DNA of 6,234 bases from Rhodospirillales bacterium (GTDB lineage: Bacteria; Pseudomonadota; Alphaproteobacteria; Rhodospirillales; JAOUPW01). The notes below the pieces were generated by a model that did no database searches, was not told the origin of the DNA, and saw only the letters and a program-made list of their open reading frames with translations. A program made the position numbers and the translations under genes. Each line of letters starts with the position of its first letter. The first letter of the stretch is position 1. Location of the stretch: the NCBI GenBank assembly GCA_029879665.1, contig JAOUPW010000130.1, positions 1 through 6,234 on the forward strand. The letters run 5' to 3'. Shown one piece after another: positions 1-6,128 of this stretch.

Positions 1-41
1 AAGCCCGGGAGTTATCTCCCTGCTCCAGCCCTGGCTCCGGA

Positions 42-413
42 TCAGCTCTTGTCCTCGCTGAGGACTTCAACGTGTTCGAGAACCTCAGACACGTCGTCCG
101 TGTCTTCGCCCAGGTCGGAGGTGTCTTCGATCAGGTCGTCGTCGTCATCGTCATCGTCGATCTCGTCGTCGTCATCGAGAATGTCGGGATCAAGATCGTC
201 ATCAAGCTCCAACTCGTCGGAGGCGGGAGCGGCTTTCGGCTTGGCCGCCGGGGTCTCCGCAACCGGCGCCTTGTCGCGACGGGCTTTGAATTTTTTTTCA
301 ACCTTCACCACCGAGCCGCATGAAGGGCACTCAGGCGGTTTCTTGTTTAAATCGTAAAATCTGGCTCCACAATGGTTGCAGAGCACTTTGGTTCCTAGGT
401 CAGGTTTCGCCAC
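42..413 (-). CDS. TIGR02300 / FYDLN acid family zinc-ribbon protein with acidic tail
   Basis: Small 123-residue protein of unknown function, recognised as the alphaproteobacterial FYDLN acid family. Seen in the sequence: an N-terminal four-cysteine zinc ribbon with CxxC pairs at Cys12/Cys15 and Cys29/Cys32, the family signature FYDLN at residues 19-23, a basic stretch near 37-48, an Ala/Pro/Lys-rich linker (about 49-65), and an extremely acidic tail in which 33 of residues 66-121 are Asp or Glu, including eight Asp in a row (86-93). The start is a GTG (complement of 411-413), backed by a GGAGGA ribosome binding site six bases upstream. The stop is TGA at 42-44. There is no signal peptide or membrane segment, so it is probably cytoplasmic. 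The ribbon suggests nucleic-acid or protein binding, and the tail could bind basic partners such as ribosomal or nucleoid proteins; both are inference. It is transcribed away from aroA. Family assignment is confident; function is unknown. Confidence 0.9.
   Translation of the reverse strand: MAKPDLGTKVLCNHCGARFYDLNKKPPECPSCGSVVKVEKKFKARRDKAPVAETPAAKPKAAPASDELELDDDLDPDILDDDDEIDDDDDDDDLIEDTSDLGEDTDDVSEVLEHVEVLSEDKS
135..179. repeat. Low-complexity GTC/ATC trinucleotide tract inside the acidic-tail codons
   Basis: The plus strand shows runs of GTC and ATC triplets, which are GAC and GAT aspartate codons on the coding (minus) strand. The mix of the two Asp codons suggests the tract is held by selection for acidic residues rather than being a fresh slippage expansion, though length variation between strains is plausible. 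It also creates spurious Ser- or Val-rich open frames on the plus strand. Confidence 0.8.
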
Positions 414-419
414 CCGTTA

Positions 420-425
420 TCCTCC
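420..425 (-). promoter_or_regulatory. Ribosome binding site of the FYDLN acid gene (GGAGGA)
   Basis: On the minus strand GGAGGA lies six bases before the GTG at 413-411. This strong match to the anti-Shine-Dalgarno sequence decides the GTG start, which also places the first CxxC pair at residues 12-15. Confidence 0.75.
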
Positions 426-432
426 AGGGGTT

Positions 433-460
433 ATCATTCATCGACAAGATGAACAGCCAA
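433..460 (-). promoter_or_regulatory. Weak candidate promoter for the FYDLN acid gene
   Basis: On the minus strand a TTGGCT box (complement of 455-460) and an AATGAT box (complement of 433-438) are separated by 16 bases. Each matches four of six sigma-70-type consensus positions and they sit just upstream of the ribosome binding site. This is a by-eye call with a high chance of being accidental. Confidence 0.25.
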
Positions 461-649
461 TTGCCATGTTCCATGGGCTCTGTCAAAAGTAAAAAAAAGG
501 AAAAGAAAAAATCCTTCCTCCCGCGGCGTAAATGGGGGCCGAGAACGGCTACCCCAGGTCCGGCAAACATGTTAACTATTCTGCCCGTCTTCCACCCCTC
601 TCCCCCGTCCCTTAAACCTTTCGGGGGAAGCAAAAAAGGCCGGGCGCGT

Positions 650-655
650 AAGGAG
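650..655 (+). promoter_or_regulatory. Ribosome binding site of aroA (AAGGAG)
   Basis: AAGGAG lies seven bases before the TTG at 663. It fixes the unusual start codon: the frame begins with a short lead-in of about 15 residues before the conserved PGDKS motif, as expected for the family, and no ATG in frame is better placed. Confidence 0.8.
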
Positions 656-662
656 CTACGAT

Positions 663-1997
663 TTGACGCCATTGATTTCCCGCCGTTCCAAGGCTTTAAG
701 CGGCAGCGCCGCCGTTCCCGGCGACAAATCCATGTCCCACCGCGCCCTCATGATCGGCGCCGTTGCGATCGGGGAAAGCCGGGTCCGGGGGCTGTTGGAA
801 AGCGAAGACGTGCTCCGGACGGCGGCCGCTCTGACGGCGCTCGGGGTTAGCGTCACTAAAGGCGCGGATGGGGCCTGGCGGGTGCTTGGCCGGGGTGTCG
901 GCGGCTTGGCGGAACCGGCGACGGTGCTCGACCTGGGAAATTCCGGCACCGGGGCGCGGCTGCTCATGGGGCTGCTGGCGAGCCATCCTTTTACCAGCCA
1001 GTTCACCGGCGATGCCTCCCTCAACAGCCGCCCCATGGGCCGGGTGATAAAACCCCTGGAACAAATCGGCGCCGTCTTCAACGCCCGGGAAGGCGGGCGG
1101 TTGCCCCTGGCCCTGACCGGTACAGCGGAACCGGTGCCGATAACCTATGAGCTTCCCGTTGCGTCCGCCCAGGTCAAATCGGCGATCCTGCTGGCCGGCC
1201 TGAACACGCCGGGCCGGACCACGGTGATCGAACCCAAGCCCACCCGGGATCATACGGAACGGATGCTTCGGCATTTCGGCGCCGAAGTCAAAATAACTGA
1301 TCTGGATCAGGGGGCGCGTTCCATTGTCCTCACCGGCCAGCCTGAAATTACCGCCCGTCCGGTCACCGTTCCCGGCGACATCTCGTCCGCCGCCTTTCCC
1401 CTGGTGGCGGCGTTGATCGTCCCGGGCTCTGACGTCACTCTCACCGGTATCGGCGTCAATCCGCTGAGAACCGGACTGCTTGAAACGCTCGGTGAAATGG
1501 GGGCCTCCCTTACCGTTGCCAACCGGCGGGAAGAGGCCGGCGAGGAAGTCGCCGACCTTCACGTCCAGGCCGGCCCTCTGAGGGGCGTGACGGTGCCTGC
1601 CGTCCGCGCGCCAGCGATGATCGATGAATACCCCGTCCTCGCCGTAGCCGCGGCCTATGCCCGGGGCGAGACCCGTATGGAGGGCCTGAGTGAGCTCCGG
1701 GTCAAGGAAAGCGACCGTCTTCGTGCCATTGCCGCCGGGTTGGCGGCGGCCGGCGTCGGGATCGAGGAAGGGGAAGATTATCTGGTGGTTAACGGCACGG
1801 GGGGCCCCGTCGCCGGCGGCGCCCGCATCGAGACCGGCCTGGATCACCGCATCGCCATGGCGTTCCTGGTGCTGGGCATGGCCGCCGCCGCGCCCATCGT
1901 GATTGATGACGCGGCGCCCATCGAAACCAGCTTTCCCGACTTCGCCGGCCTGATGAACGGCCTCGGCGCCTGTATCGAAGAGGAGAAACAACCTTGA
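663..1997 (+). CDS. aroA: 3-phosphoshikimate 1-carboxyvinyltransferase (EPSP synthase), class II type
   Basis: Joins shikimate-3-phosphate and phosphoenolpyruvate to give EPSP and phosphate, the sixth shikimate-pathway step, in the cytoplasm. The 444-residue length is normal. Seen motifs: PGDKSMSHR (19-27), GNSGTGAR (92-99), RPMGR (123-127), SAQVK (168-172), RDHTE (195-199), NPLRTG (266-271), the catalytic acidic pair in DEYP (321-324), RVKESDRL (346-353) and LDHRIAM (393-399). GDKS, SAQxK and RxHxE are the hallmarks of class II EPSP synthases, and the sequence as recalled resembles the Agrobacterium CP4 enzyme along its whole length. Two departures are the Gly at 95, where CP4 has Ala100 (Escherichia coli Gly96), and NPLR, where CP4 has NPTR. 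The start is TTG with a good ribosome binding site. The TGA stop overlaps the cmk start, implying co-translation. Function is very secure; glyphosate response cannot be told from sequence alone. Confidence 0.97.
   Translation: MTPLISRRSKALSGSAAVPGDKSMSHRALMIGAVAIGESRVRGLLESEDVLRTAAALTALGVSVTKGADGAWRVLGRGVGGLAEPATVLDLGNSGTGARLLMGLLASHPFTSQFTGDASLNSRPMGRVIKPLEQIGAVFNAREGGRLPLALTGTAEPVPITYELPVASAQVKSAILLAGLNTPGRTTVIEPKPTRDHTERMLRHFGAEVKITDLDQGARSIVLTGQPEITARPVTVPGDISSAAFPLVAALIVPGSDVTLTGIGVNPLRTGLLETLGEMGASLTVANRREEAGEEVADLHVQAGPLRGVTVPAVRAPAMIDEYPVLAVAAAYARGETRMEGLSELRVKESDRLRAIAAGLAAAGVGIEEGEDYLVVNGTGGPVAGGARIETGLDHRIAMAFLVLGMAAAAPIVIDDAAPIETSFPDFAGLMNGLGACIEEEKQP
1981..1985 (+). promoter_or_regulatory. 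Ribosome binding site of cmk inside the aroA 3' end (AGGAG)
   Basis: AGGAG falls within the last aroA codons and ends eight bases before the TTG at 1994. It supports the TTG as the cmk start despite the four-base overlap TTGA, in which the start codon and the aroA TGA stop share bases. Confidence 0.75.
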
Positions 1998-2635
1998 TTA
2001 TCGCTATTGATGGACCGGCCGCCGCCGGCAAGGGAACTCTGGCCCGCCGGCTGGCCGATCATTTTTCCCTGGCCCTGCTGGATACCGGGCTGCTCTACCG
2101 GGCCACCGGCCTGAAGGTGTTGAACAGCGGCGGCGACCCGGCGGATGTAAGCGCGGCCGCCGCCGCCGCCCGGGCGCTGGACCCGGAAGACCTGAAAAAT
2201 CCCGAGTTACGGGCGGACGGTGCGGCCAACGCCGCCTCCAAGGTCGCGGTGATTCCCGAGGTGCGGGCTGCCTTGCTTGAATTTCAGCGGGATTTTGCGA
2301 AAAACCCGCCAAATGGGGCTAAGGGCGCGGTAATCGACGGTCGCGACATCGGTACCGTGGTCTGTCCCGGCGCCGATGTGAAGCTGTTTATCACCGCCAG
2401 TGCCGAAGTTCGGGCCGAAAGGCGCCTTAAAGAGTTGCAGGAACGGGGTCTCGAAGCTATATATGCCCGCGTTCTGCAGGATATGAAGGAACGGGACGCC
2501 CGGGATTCAGGCCGGGATGTCGCCCCGTTGAAGCCGGCCGAGGATGCATTCTTCCTCGATACCAGCGGCTTGGATGCCGAAGCGGTGTTTGCAACGGCAC
2601 TCGATCATATCCTTAAGCAGAACAGTTTCGGTTAA
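1994..2635 (+). CDS. cmk: Cytidylate (CMP/dCMP) kinase
   Basis: Transfers phosphate from ATP to CMP or dCMP, recycling cytidine nucleotides for nucleic-acid and phospholipid synthesis in the cytoplasm. The 213-residue length fits the family. Seen: an opening beta strand IIAIDGP running into the ATP-binding P-loop GPAAAGKGT (7-15), the LDTGLLYR nucleotide-binding segment (29-36), an Ala-rich CMP-binding insert (about 45-100), [12 protein letters not shown] (114-125), FITAS (132-136) followed by an Arg-rich helix (140-144), the mobile-lid region RDARDSGRD (167-175) with its run of arginines, and the closing LDTS (188-191). The TTG start is chosen because the first strand begins right after it and a ribosome binding site precedes it. 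It overlaps aroA by four bases, so translational coupling is likely. Codon use is like that of its neighbours and nothing appears broken. Confidence 0.97.
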   Translation: MIIAIDGPAAAGKGTLARRLADHFSLALLDTGLLYRATGLKVLNSGGDPADVSAAAAAARALDPEDLKNPELRADGAANAASKVAVIPEVRAALLEFQRDFAKNPPNGAKGAVIDGRDIGTVVCPGADVKLFITASAEVRAERRLKELQERGLEAIYARVLQDMKERDARDSGRDVAPLKPAEDAFFLDTSGLDAEAVFATALDHILKQNSFG

Positions 2636-2734
2636 GACGCCTGCTTCGCGCCCGCACCGGAAATCTATGAACCGAGCGTCCGCCTCCGAACCAGGGGGTG
2701 GTGATTGTAATCGTTGTTTCGTACCGCAAAGACC

Positions 2735-2749
2735 GCCGGAAAAACCGGC
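2735..2749 (+). promoter_or_regulatory. Small hairpin in the rpsA leader
   Basis: Perfect inverted repeat GCCGG-AAAAA-CCGGC, located 25 bases before the rpsA ribosome binding site (AAGGAAG, 2774-2780) in the 153-base cmk-rpsA gap. A further CCGGG follows at 2753-2757, so the CCGG segments could pair in alternative ways. Enterobacterial rpsA is known to be autoregulated through leader structure; a similar role here is inference. It is not followed by a T-run, so it is a poor intrinsic terminator. Confidence 0.4.
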
Positions 2750-2788
2750 TGGCCGGGAAAAAACTGAAATATTAAGGAAGACCGACCC

Positions 2789-4621
2789 ATGACTCCTGCC
2801 AATATGCAATCCGCCTCCAGTGGTGAGGCGCCCGTAAGCAAGGAAAATTTCGCCGACCTGTTGGAAGAATCCCTTGGCCCCGATGGCCGTTTTGAAGGCC
2901 AGGTGATCAAGGGCACCGTGATTAAAGTTGAAAACGACGTGGTTGTCGTCGATGTCGGCCTCAAATCCGAAGGCCGGGTTTCAATCAAGGAATTCGCCAC
3001 CCCCGGCAAAGACACCGTAATTTCCGCCGGCGACAAGATTGATGTTTTCGTCGAACGGTTTGAAGACAAGGATGGGGTCGTCCGCCTCAGCCGTGAAAAA
3101 GCGCGCCGCGAGGAAGCCTGGACCGACCTGGAAAAAGCCTTCACCGCGCAAGAACGCGTCAACGGGGTTATCTTTGGCCGCGTCAAAGGCGGCTTTATCG
3201 TCGACCTGGCCGGCGCCGTTGCCTTCCTGCCCGGATCCCAGGTGGATATCCGCCCCGTGCGCGACATCAACCCGCTGATGGGAAAGCCGCAGCCCTTCCA
3301 GATTCTAAAGATGGACCGGGCGCGCAACAATATTGTCGTCTCCCGCCGTGCCGTGTTGGAAGAAACCCGCGCCGAAGCCCGCTCCGAACTGATTTCCAAT
3401 CTCAAGGAAGGCCAAGTTCTCGAAGGCGTGGTCAAGAACATCACCGATTACGGCGCATTCGTGGACCTTGGCGGCGTTGACGGCCTGCTGCATGTCACCG
3501 ACATCGCCTGGCGGCGCATCAACCACCCCAGCGAATCGTTGCAGATCGGACAAACCATCAATGTTCAGGTGATCCGCTTCAACGCCGATACCCAGCGCAT
3601 CTCTTTGGGCATGAAGCAGCTTGAAACCGATCCCTGGGAAGGCGTTGCCGAAAAGTATCCGGTCGGCGCCAAGTTCACCGGACGCATCACCAACATCACC
3701 GATTACGGCGCTTTCGTCGAACTGGAACCGGGTGTCGAAGGCCTGGTTCACGTTTCGGAAATGAGCTGGACGAAAAAGAACGTCCATCCCGGAAAAATCG
3801 TTTCCACCAGCCAGGAAGTCGAGGTCACGGTATTGGAAACCGATTCCGAAAAACGCCGCATCAGCCTCGGCCTCAAGCAGAGCGAACCCAATCCCTGGGA
3901 AGCCTTTGTTAACGATCACCCGGTCGGTTCCGAAGTCGAGGGCGAGATCAAGAACATCACCGAATTCGGACTGTTCATCGGCTTTGCCGGCGATATCGAT
4001 GGCATGGCGCATCTGTCGGACCTGTCGTGGGGGCAATCGGGCGAAGAAGCGCTTACCGGTTTCAATAAGGGCGACATGGTCAAGGCCAAGGTCCTGGATG
4101 TGGACGTGGAAAAAGAACGCATCAGCCTGGGGATCAAGCAGTTGAGCGAAGATCCCTTCGAAGGGCAGTTCGCCACCACCAAGAAAGGCGATGTCGTCAC
4201 CTGCACGGTGTCCGCGATCACCGACGGCGGCATCGAAGTCAAGGTCGGCGATGGCGTGCCCGGTTTTATCCGCAAGGCCGAACTCAGCCGCGAGCGTAGC
4301 GAACAGCGTCCCGACCGGTATGCCGTCGGCGACAAGGTGGACGCCAAGATCACCCAGATCGATCCGAAGTCCCGGCGTTTGACGCTTTCGGTCAAGGCCC
4401 TCGAAGCGGCCGAAGAAAAGAAAGCCATGGCCGAATACGGTTCAACCGCTTCCGGCGCATCGCTGGGCGACATTCTGGGCGCGGCGATGAAGCAAAAGGC
4501 TGAAACGGCGTCCGAAGCTGAAACCGCAGACGAAGAAGACGCAGAGGCGGATAAGCCGGCCGCCAAGGCTAAGGCAAAAACCAAGACAAAGGCCAAAGCC
4601 AAGACCAAGGCGAAAAAATAA
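2789..4621 (+). CDS. rpsA: 30S ribosomal protein S1
   Basis: Six S1-type OB-fold repeats, roughly at residues 37-102, 123-186, 207-276, 292-363, 379-450 and 465-536. S1 binds the 30S subunit through the N-terminal repeats and captures and unfolds mRNA with the later ones. Repeats 3 and 4 are the best conserved (NITDYGAFV at 217-225 and 302-310, then the LLHV/LVHV and RISLG signatures), as expected for the RNA-binding core. Alphaproteobacterial S1 proteins as I recall them end soon after the SGASLGDILGAA segment (here 555-566). This one goes on for about 44 residues: an acidic stretch (571-588, nine Asp/Glu) and then a tail (589-610) with 11 Lys among 22 residues, alternating with Ala and Thr. 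That explains the length of 610, against 557 in Escherichia coli. The ATG start has AAGGAAG eight bases upstream. The gene follows cmk, an arrangement shared with enterobacteria. Confidence 0.97.
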   Translation: MTPANMQSASSGEAPVSKENFADLLEESLGPDGRFEGQVIKGTVIKVENDVVVVDVGLKSEGRVSIKEFATPGKDTVISAGDKIDVFVERFEDKDGVVRLSREKARREEAWTDLEKAFTAQERVNGVIFGRVKGGFIVDLAGAVAFLPGSQVDIRPVRDINPLMGKPQPFQILKMDRARNNIVVSRRAVLEETRAEARSELISNLKEGQVLEGVVKNITDYGAFVDLGGVDGLLHVTDIAWRRINHPSESLQIGQTINVQVIRFNADTQRISLGMKQLETDPWEGVAEKYPVGAKFTGRITNITDYGAFVELEPGVEGLVHVSEMSWTKKNVHPGKIVSTSQEVEVTVLETDSEKRRISLGLKQSEPNPWEAFVNDHPVGSEVEGEIKNITEFGLFIGFAGDIDGMAHLSDLSWGQSGEEALTGFNKGDMVKAKVLDVDVEKERISLGIKQLSEDPFEGQFATTKKGDVVTCTVSAITDGGIEVKVGDGVPGFIRKAELSRERSEQRPDRYAVGDKVDAKITQIDPKSRRLTLSVKALEAAEEKKAMAEYGSTASGASLGDILGAAMKQKAETASEAETADEEDAEADKPAAKAKAKTKTKAKAKTKAKK

Positions 4622-4630
4622 GCCGCGGCC

Positions 4631-4653
4631 CAGGGCCGGTCAGGGCCGGACCG
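4631..4653 (+). repeat. 10-base tandem duplication and weak hairpin between rpsA and sppA
   Basis: CAGGGCCGG occurs twice in tandem (4631-4639 and 4641-4649), and CGGTC (4637-4641) can pair with GACCG (4649-4653) across a seven-base loop. It lies 10 bases after the rpsA stop with no T-run following, so it could slow or process the transcript but is not a clear terminator. Confidence 0.35.
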
Positions 4654-4676
4654 CCATTCCGATAGCGGAGGGTGAC

Positions 4677-5588
4677 ATGTCGCTGGAAACGGATCAGATC
4701 GTCGATCGGCGACGGCTGAAACGCCGCCTCGGCGTGTGGCGGCTTGTCGCCGTCCTCTCCGTTATCGCCGCCGGTGTGGTTTTGGCCTCCCGCTTCGAAG
4801 GCATTCCCGGCCGGCCTTACGTTGCAAGGCTTTCCGTCGACGGCCTCATCGTTGACGATTCCTTCCGCGACCAGGCTTTGGCGGACGTCGCCGAAGACGA
4901 CAAGGTCCGGGCGCTGATTGTGGAAATCAACAGCCCCGGCGGAACCGTGGTCGGCGGAGAATCCCTATTCCGCCATCTGCGTAAGGTGGCGGAAAGCAAG
5001 CCGGTGGTGGCGGTAATGGGGGAACTGGCGACTTCGGCGGGGTATATGACGGCTCTGGGCGCGGACCGGCTGTTCGCCCGAAGCGGCACCATCACCGGAT
5101 CCATCGGTGTCATCTTGCAAACCGCCGACATCACCGGGCTTCTGGAAAAACTGGGGATTAAGCCGGAAGTGGTGAAAAGCGGGCCGATGAAAGCCCAACC
5201 CAATCCATTCGAACCCTTCAGCCCGCAGGCCCGCGAAGTCGCTCTCTCCGTGGTCCTCGATATCCATGAGATGTTCATCGATATGGTCACCGACCGGCGG
5301 GGATTGTCCCGGGGCGATGTCACGCCGATGGCCGACGGGCGCATCTATACCGGCCGTCAGGCCCTTGCCAACGGCCTGATCGACGCCCTGGGCGGAATTG
5401 GAGAGGCCCGGAACTGGCTGGATGAAAAACATAGTATTTCCGCCACTCTTCCCCTGAAAAACGTGAAAATCAGGGGGGATGAGGACTTTTTTGACAAACT
5501 TGTTCCCGAAAGTTTAGGAAAAATGCTGTTTTCAGAACGACTTAGACTTGACGGTTTGGTTTCACTTTGGCACCCTGATCTCAGGTAA
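4677..5588 (+). CDS. sppA: Signal peptide peptidase SppA, short form (peptidase family S49)
   Basis: Membrane-bound serine protease that degrades cleaved signal peptides, with its active site on the periplasmic side. The 303-residue length matches the short, single-domain form rather than the duplicated enterobacterial one. Seen: a basic N-terminus (RRRLKRR, 11-17) before one membrane segment (about 20-38), consistent with positive-inside orientation; NSPGG (85-89), which helps form the oxyanion site; the nucleophile Ser120 in ATSAGYM; GSIGVI (141-146); and the general-base Lys172 in KSGPMKAQ. Ser120 and Lys172 are 52 residues apart, the same spacing as the Ser147/Lys199 dyad of Bacillus subtilis SppA. 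The Ser is followed by Ala-Gly rather than the common Gly-Gly, a conservative change. The ATG start has GGAGG five bases upstream. It sits 55 bases after rpsA and probably shares its transcript. Confidence 0.93.
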   Translation: MSLETDQIVDRRRLKRRLGVWRLVAVLSVIAAGVVLASRFEGIPGRPYVARLSVDGLIVDDSFRDQALADVAEDDKVRALIVEINSPGGTVVGGESLFRHLRKVAESKPVVAVMGELATSAGYMTALGADRLFARSGTITGSIGVILQTADITGLLEKLGIKPEVVKSGPMKAQPNPFEPFSPQAREVALSVVLDIHEMFIDMVTDRRGLSRGDVTPMADGRIYTGRQALANGLIDALGGIGEARNWLDEKHSISATLPLKNVKIRGDEDFFDKLVPESLGKMLFSERLRLDGLVSLWHPDLR

Positions 5589-5719
5589 CGTTGTTTTAGC
5601 GTTGGGGCGGCGTCCGGGCCGGAACAAAAGTCCGTTTCGGAAAGAGTCGTCAAGCGAACGCGTTAATAAAAATAGAACAGGGTTTAACTCAGAGGATTTT
5701 CATTGAGGGGGATCGGCCC
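5589..5719. other. sppA-ihfB intergenic region, possible ihfB promoter region
   Basis: A 131-base gap with an AT-rich patch (5663-5675, around TTAATAAAAAT) that could hold a -10 element, but no -35 at normal spacing was found by eye. No T-run-following hairpin marks the end of sppA. The ihfB ribosome binding site GAGGGGGA (5705-5712) lies seven bases before its ATG. No clear IHF consensus site (WATCAAnnnnTTR) for autoregulation was seen. Confidence 0.4.
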
Positions 5720-5998
5720 ATGACCAAGTCGGAATTGATCGCGCGGCTGGCCGAGGCCAATCCACACCTGTATCAACGGGATGTGGAGCGCATCGTCACC
5801 ACTATCTTTGACGAAATAACCGCGACCCTTGCCCGGGGAGACCGGGTCGAGCTTCGCGGGTTCGGTGCCTTTTCCGTGAAAAAGCGGGGCTCCCGGATCG
5901 GACGTAATCCCCGGACCGGAGATGCGGTCGATGTCGAGGCCAAATACATTCCCTATTTTAAAACAGGGAAACAGTTACGGGAAATGCTGAACCGGTAG
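5720..5998 (+). CDS. ihfB: Integration host factor beta subunit
   Basis: DNA-bending nucleoid protein that pairs with IhfA and bends its sites sharply, acting in recombination, replication and sigma-54-type promoters. At 92 residues it has the usual length. Seen: the N-terminal helical part opening [10 protein letters not shown], the conserved [11 protein letters not shown] segment (16-26), [15 protein letters not shown] (39-53), and the DNA-binding arm GRNPRTG (61-67), whose Pro64 is the intercalating proline. The YQRDVE segment and the short C-terminus favour IHF-beta over HU and over IHF-alpha. The ATG start is supported by a purine-rich ribosome binding site. Enterobacteria also place ihfB just after rpsA; here sppA lies between them. 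Confidence 0.96.
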   Translation: MTKSELIARLAEANPHLYQRDVERIVTTIFDEITATLARGDRVELRGFGAFSVKKRGSRIGRNPRTGDAVDVEAKYIPYFKTGKQLREMLNR

Positions 5999-6015
5999 GC
6001 CCGTTGCCGCCGCTC

Positions 6016-6057
6016 TGGAGCATTTCCGGTTTGATCAGGATCGGCGGAAATGTTCTG
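6016..6057. repeat. Long palindrome downstream of ihfB, possible dispersed intergenic repeat
   Basis: CATTTCCG (6021-6028) and CGGAAATG (6045-6052) form a perfect 8-bp stem. Counting G-U pairs, the stem extends five more pairs outward (6016-6020 with 6053-6057), with a 16-base loop. The GAGCATTTCCG left arm resembles intergenic palindromes I recall as dispersed in many alphaproteobacterial genomes, but copy number cannot be checked here. It begins 18 bases after the ihfB stop, so it may also stabilise the transcript 3' end. No T-run follows, so it is not a standard terminator. Confidence 0.6.
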
Positions 6058-6068
6058 CCTTATTGCGA

Positions 6069-6116
6069 TTACGCAAATACGTCGTCGCGGATCGGCTCGA
6101 TCCGCTCGAAATTTGC
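6069..6116. repeat. Direct repeat copy 1 (48 bases, 60-base period)
   Basis: Copy 1 matches copy 2 (6129-6176) at 45 of 48 positions, offset by exactly 60 bases. It is itself palindromic: outer arms GCAAAT (6073-6078) and ATTTGC (6111-6116), and an inner perfect stem GCGGATC/GATCCGC (6087-6093 and 6099-6105) around the loop GGCTC. Similarity drops away sharply outside the unit. Confidence 0.9.
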
Positions 6117-6128
6117 TCTTTTTTGTTG

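Larger units (their letters stand above)
414..662. other. Divergent intergenic region between the FYDLN acid gene and aroA
   Basis: This 249-base stretch separates two divergent genes and must hold promoters for both. Seen in it: the minus-strand ribosome binding site, an A-rich tract (491-511) of A-runs broken by GG and G, a 7-bp inverted repeat TCCCCCG/CGGGGGA (601-607 and 622-628, 14-base loop), and the aroA ribosome binding site. No tRNA or other structured RNA gene was recognised, and no convincing rightward -35/-10 pair was found by eye. Confidence 0.6.

Noticed and set aside
7..20. GGGAG-TTAT-CTCCC hairpin as terminator of the FYDLN acid gene
   Set aside because: The stem is only five pairs and any T-run would lie outside the window, so it cannot be assessed.
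49..357. Plus-strand Ser-rich open frame opposite the FYDLN acid gene
   Set aside because: Its serine runs are the antisense reading of Asp/Glu codons; the minus-strand frame has the zinc ribbon, the family motif and a good ribosome binding site.
601..628. TCCCCCG/CGGGGGA inverted repeat as a terminator before aroA
   Set aside because: The loop is 14 bases, no T-run follows on either strand, and no gene ends just upstream of it.
414..662. Possible tRNA or small RNA gene in the divergent intergenic region
   Set aside because: No cloverleaf arms, T-loop motif or other recognisable RNA structure was found on either strand.
320..850. 176-residue plus-strand open frame crossing the intergenic region into aroA
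   Set aside because: It overlaps two well-supported genes, its composition is basic and irregular, and no family is recognisable.
696..1991. 431-residue minus-strand open frame opposite aroA
   Set aside because: A long antisense frame is expected in GC-rich DNA; the plus strand encodes a complete EPSP synthase with all catalytic motifs.
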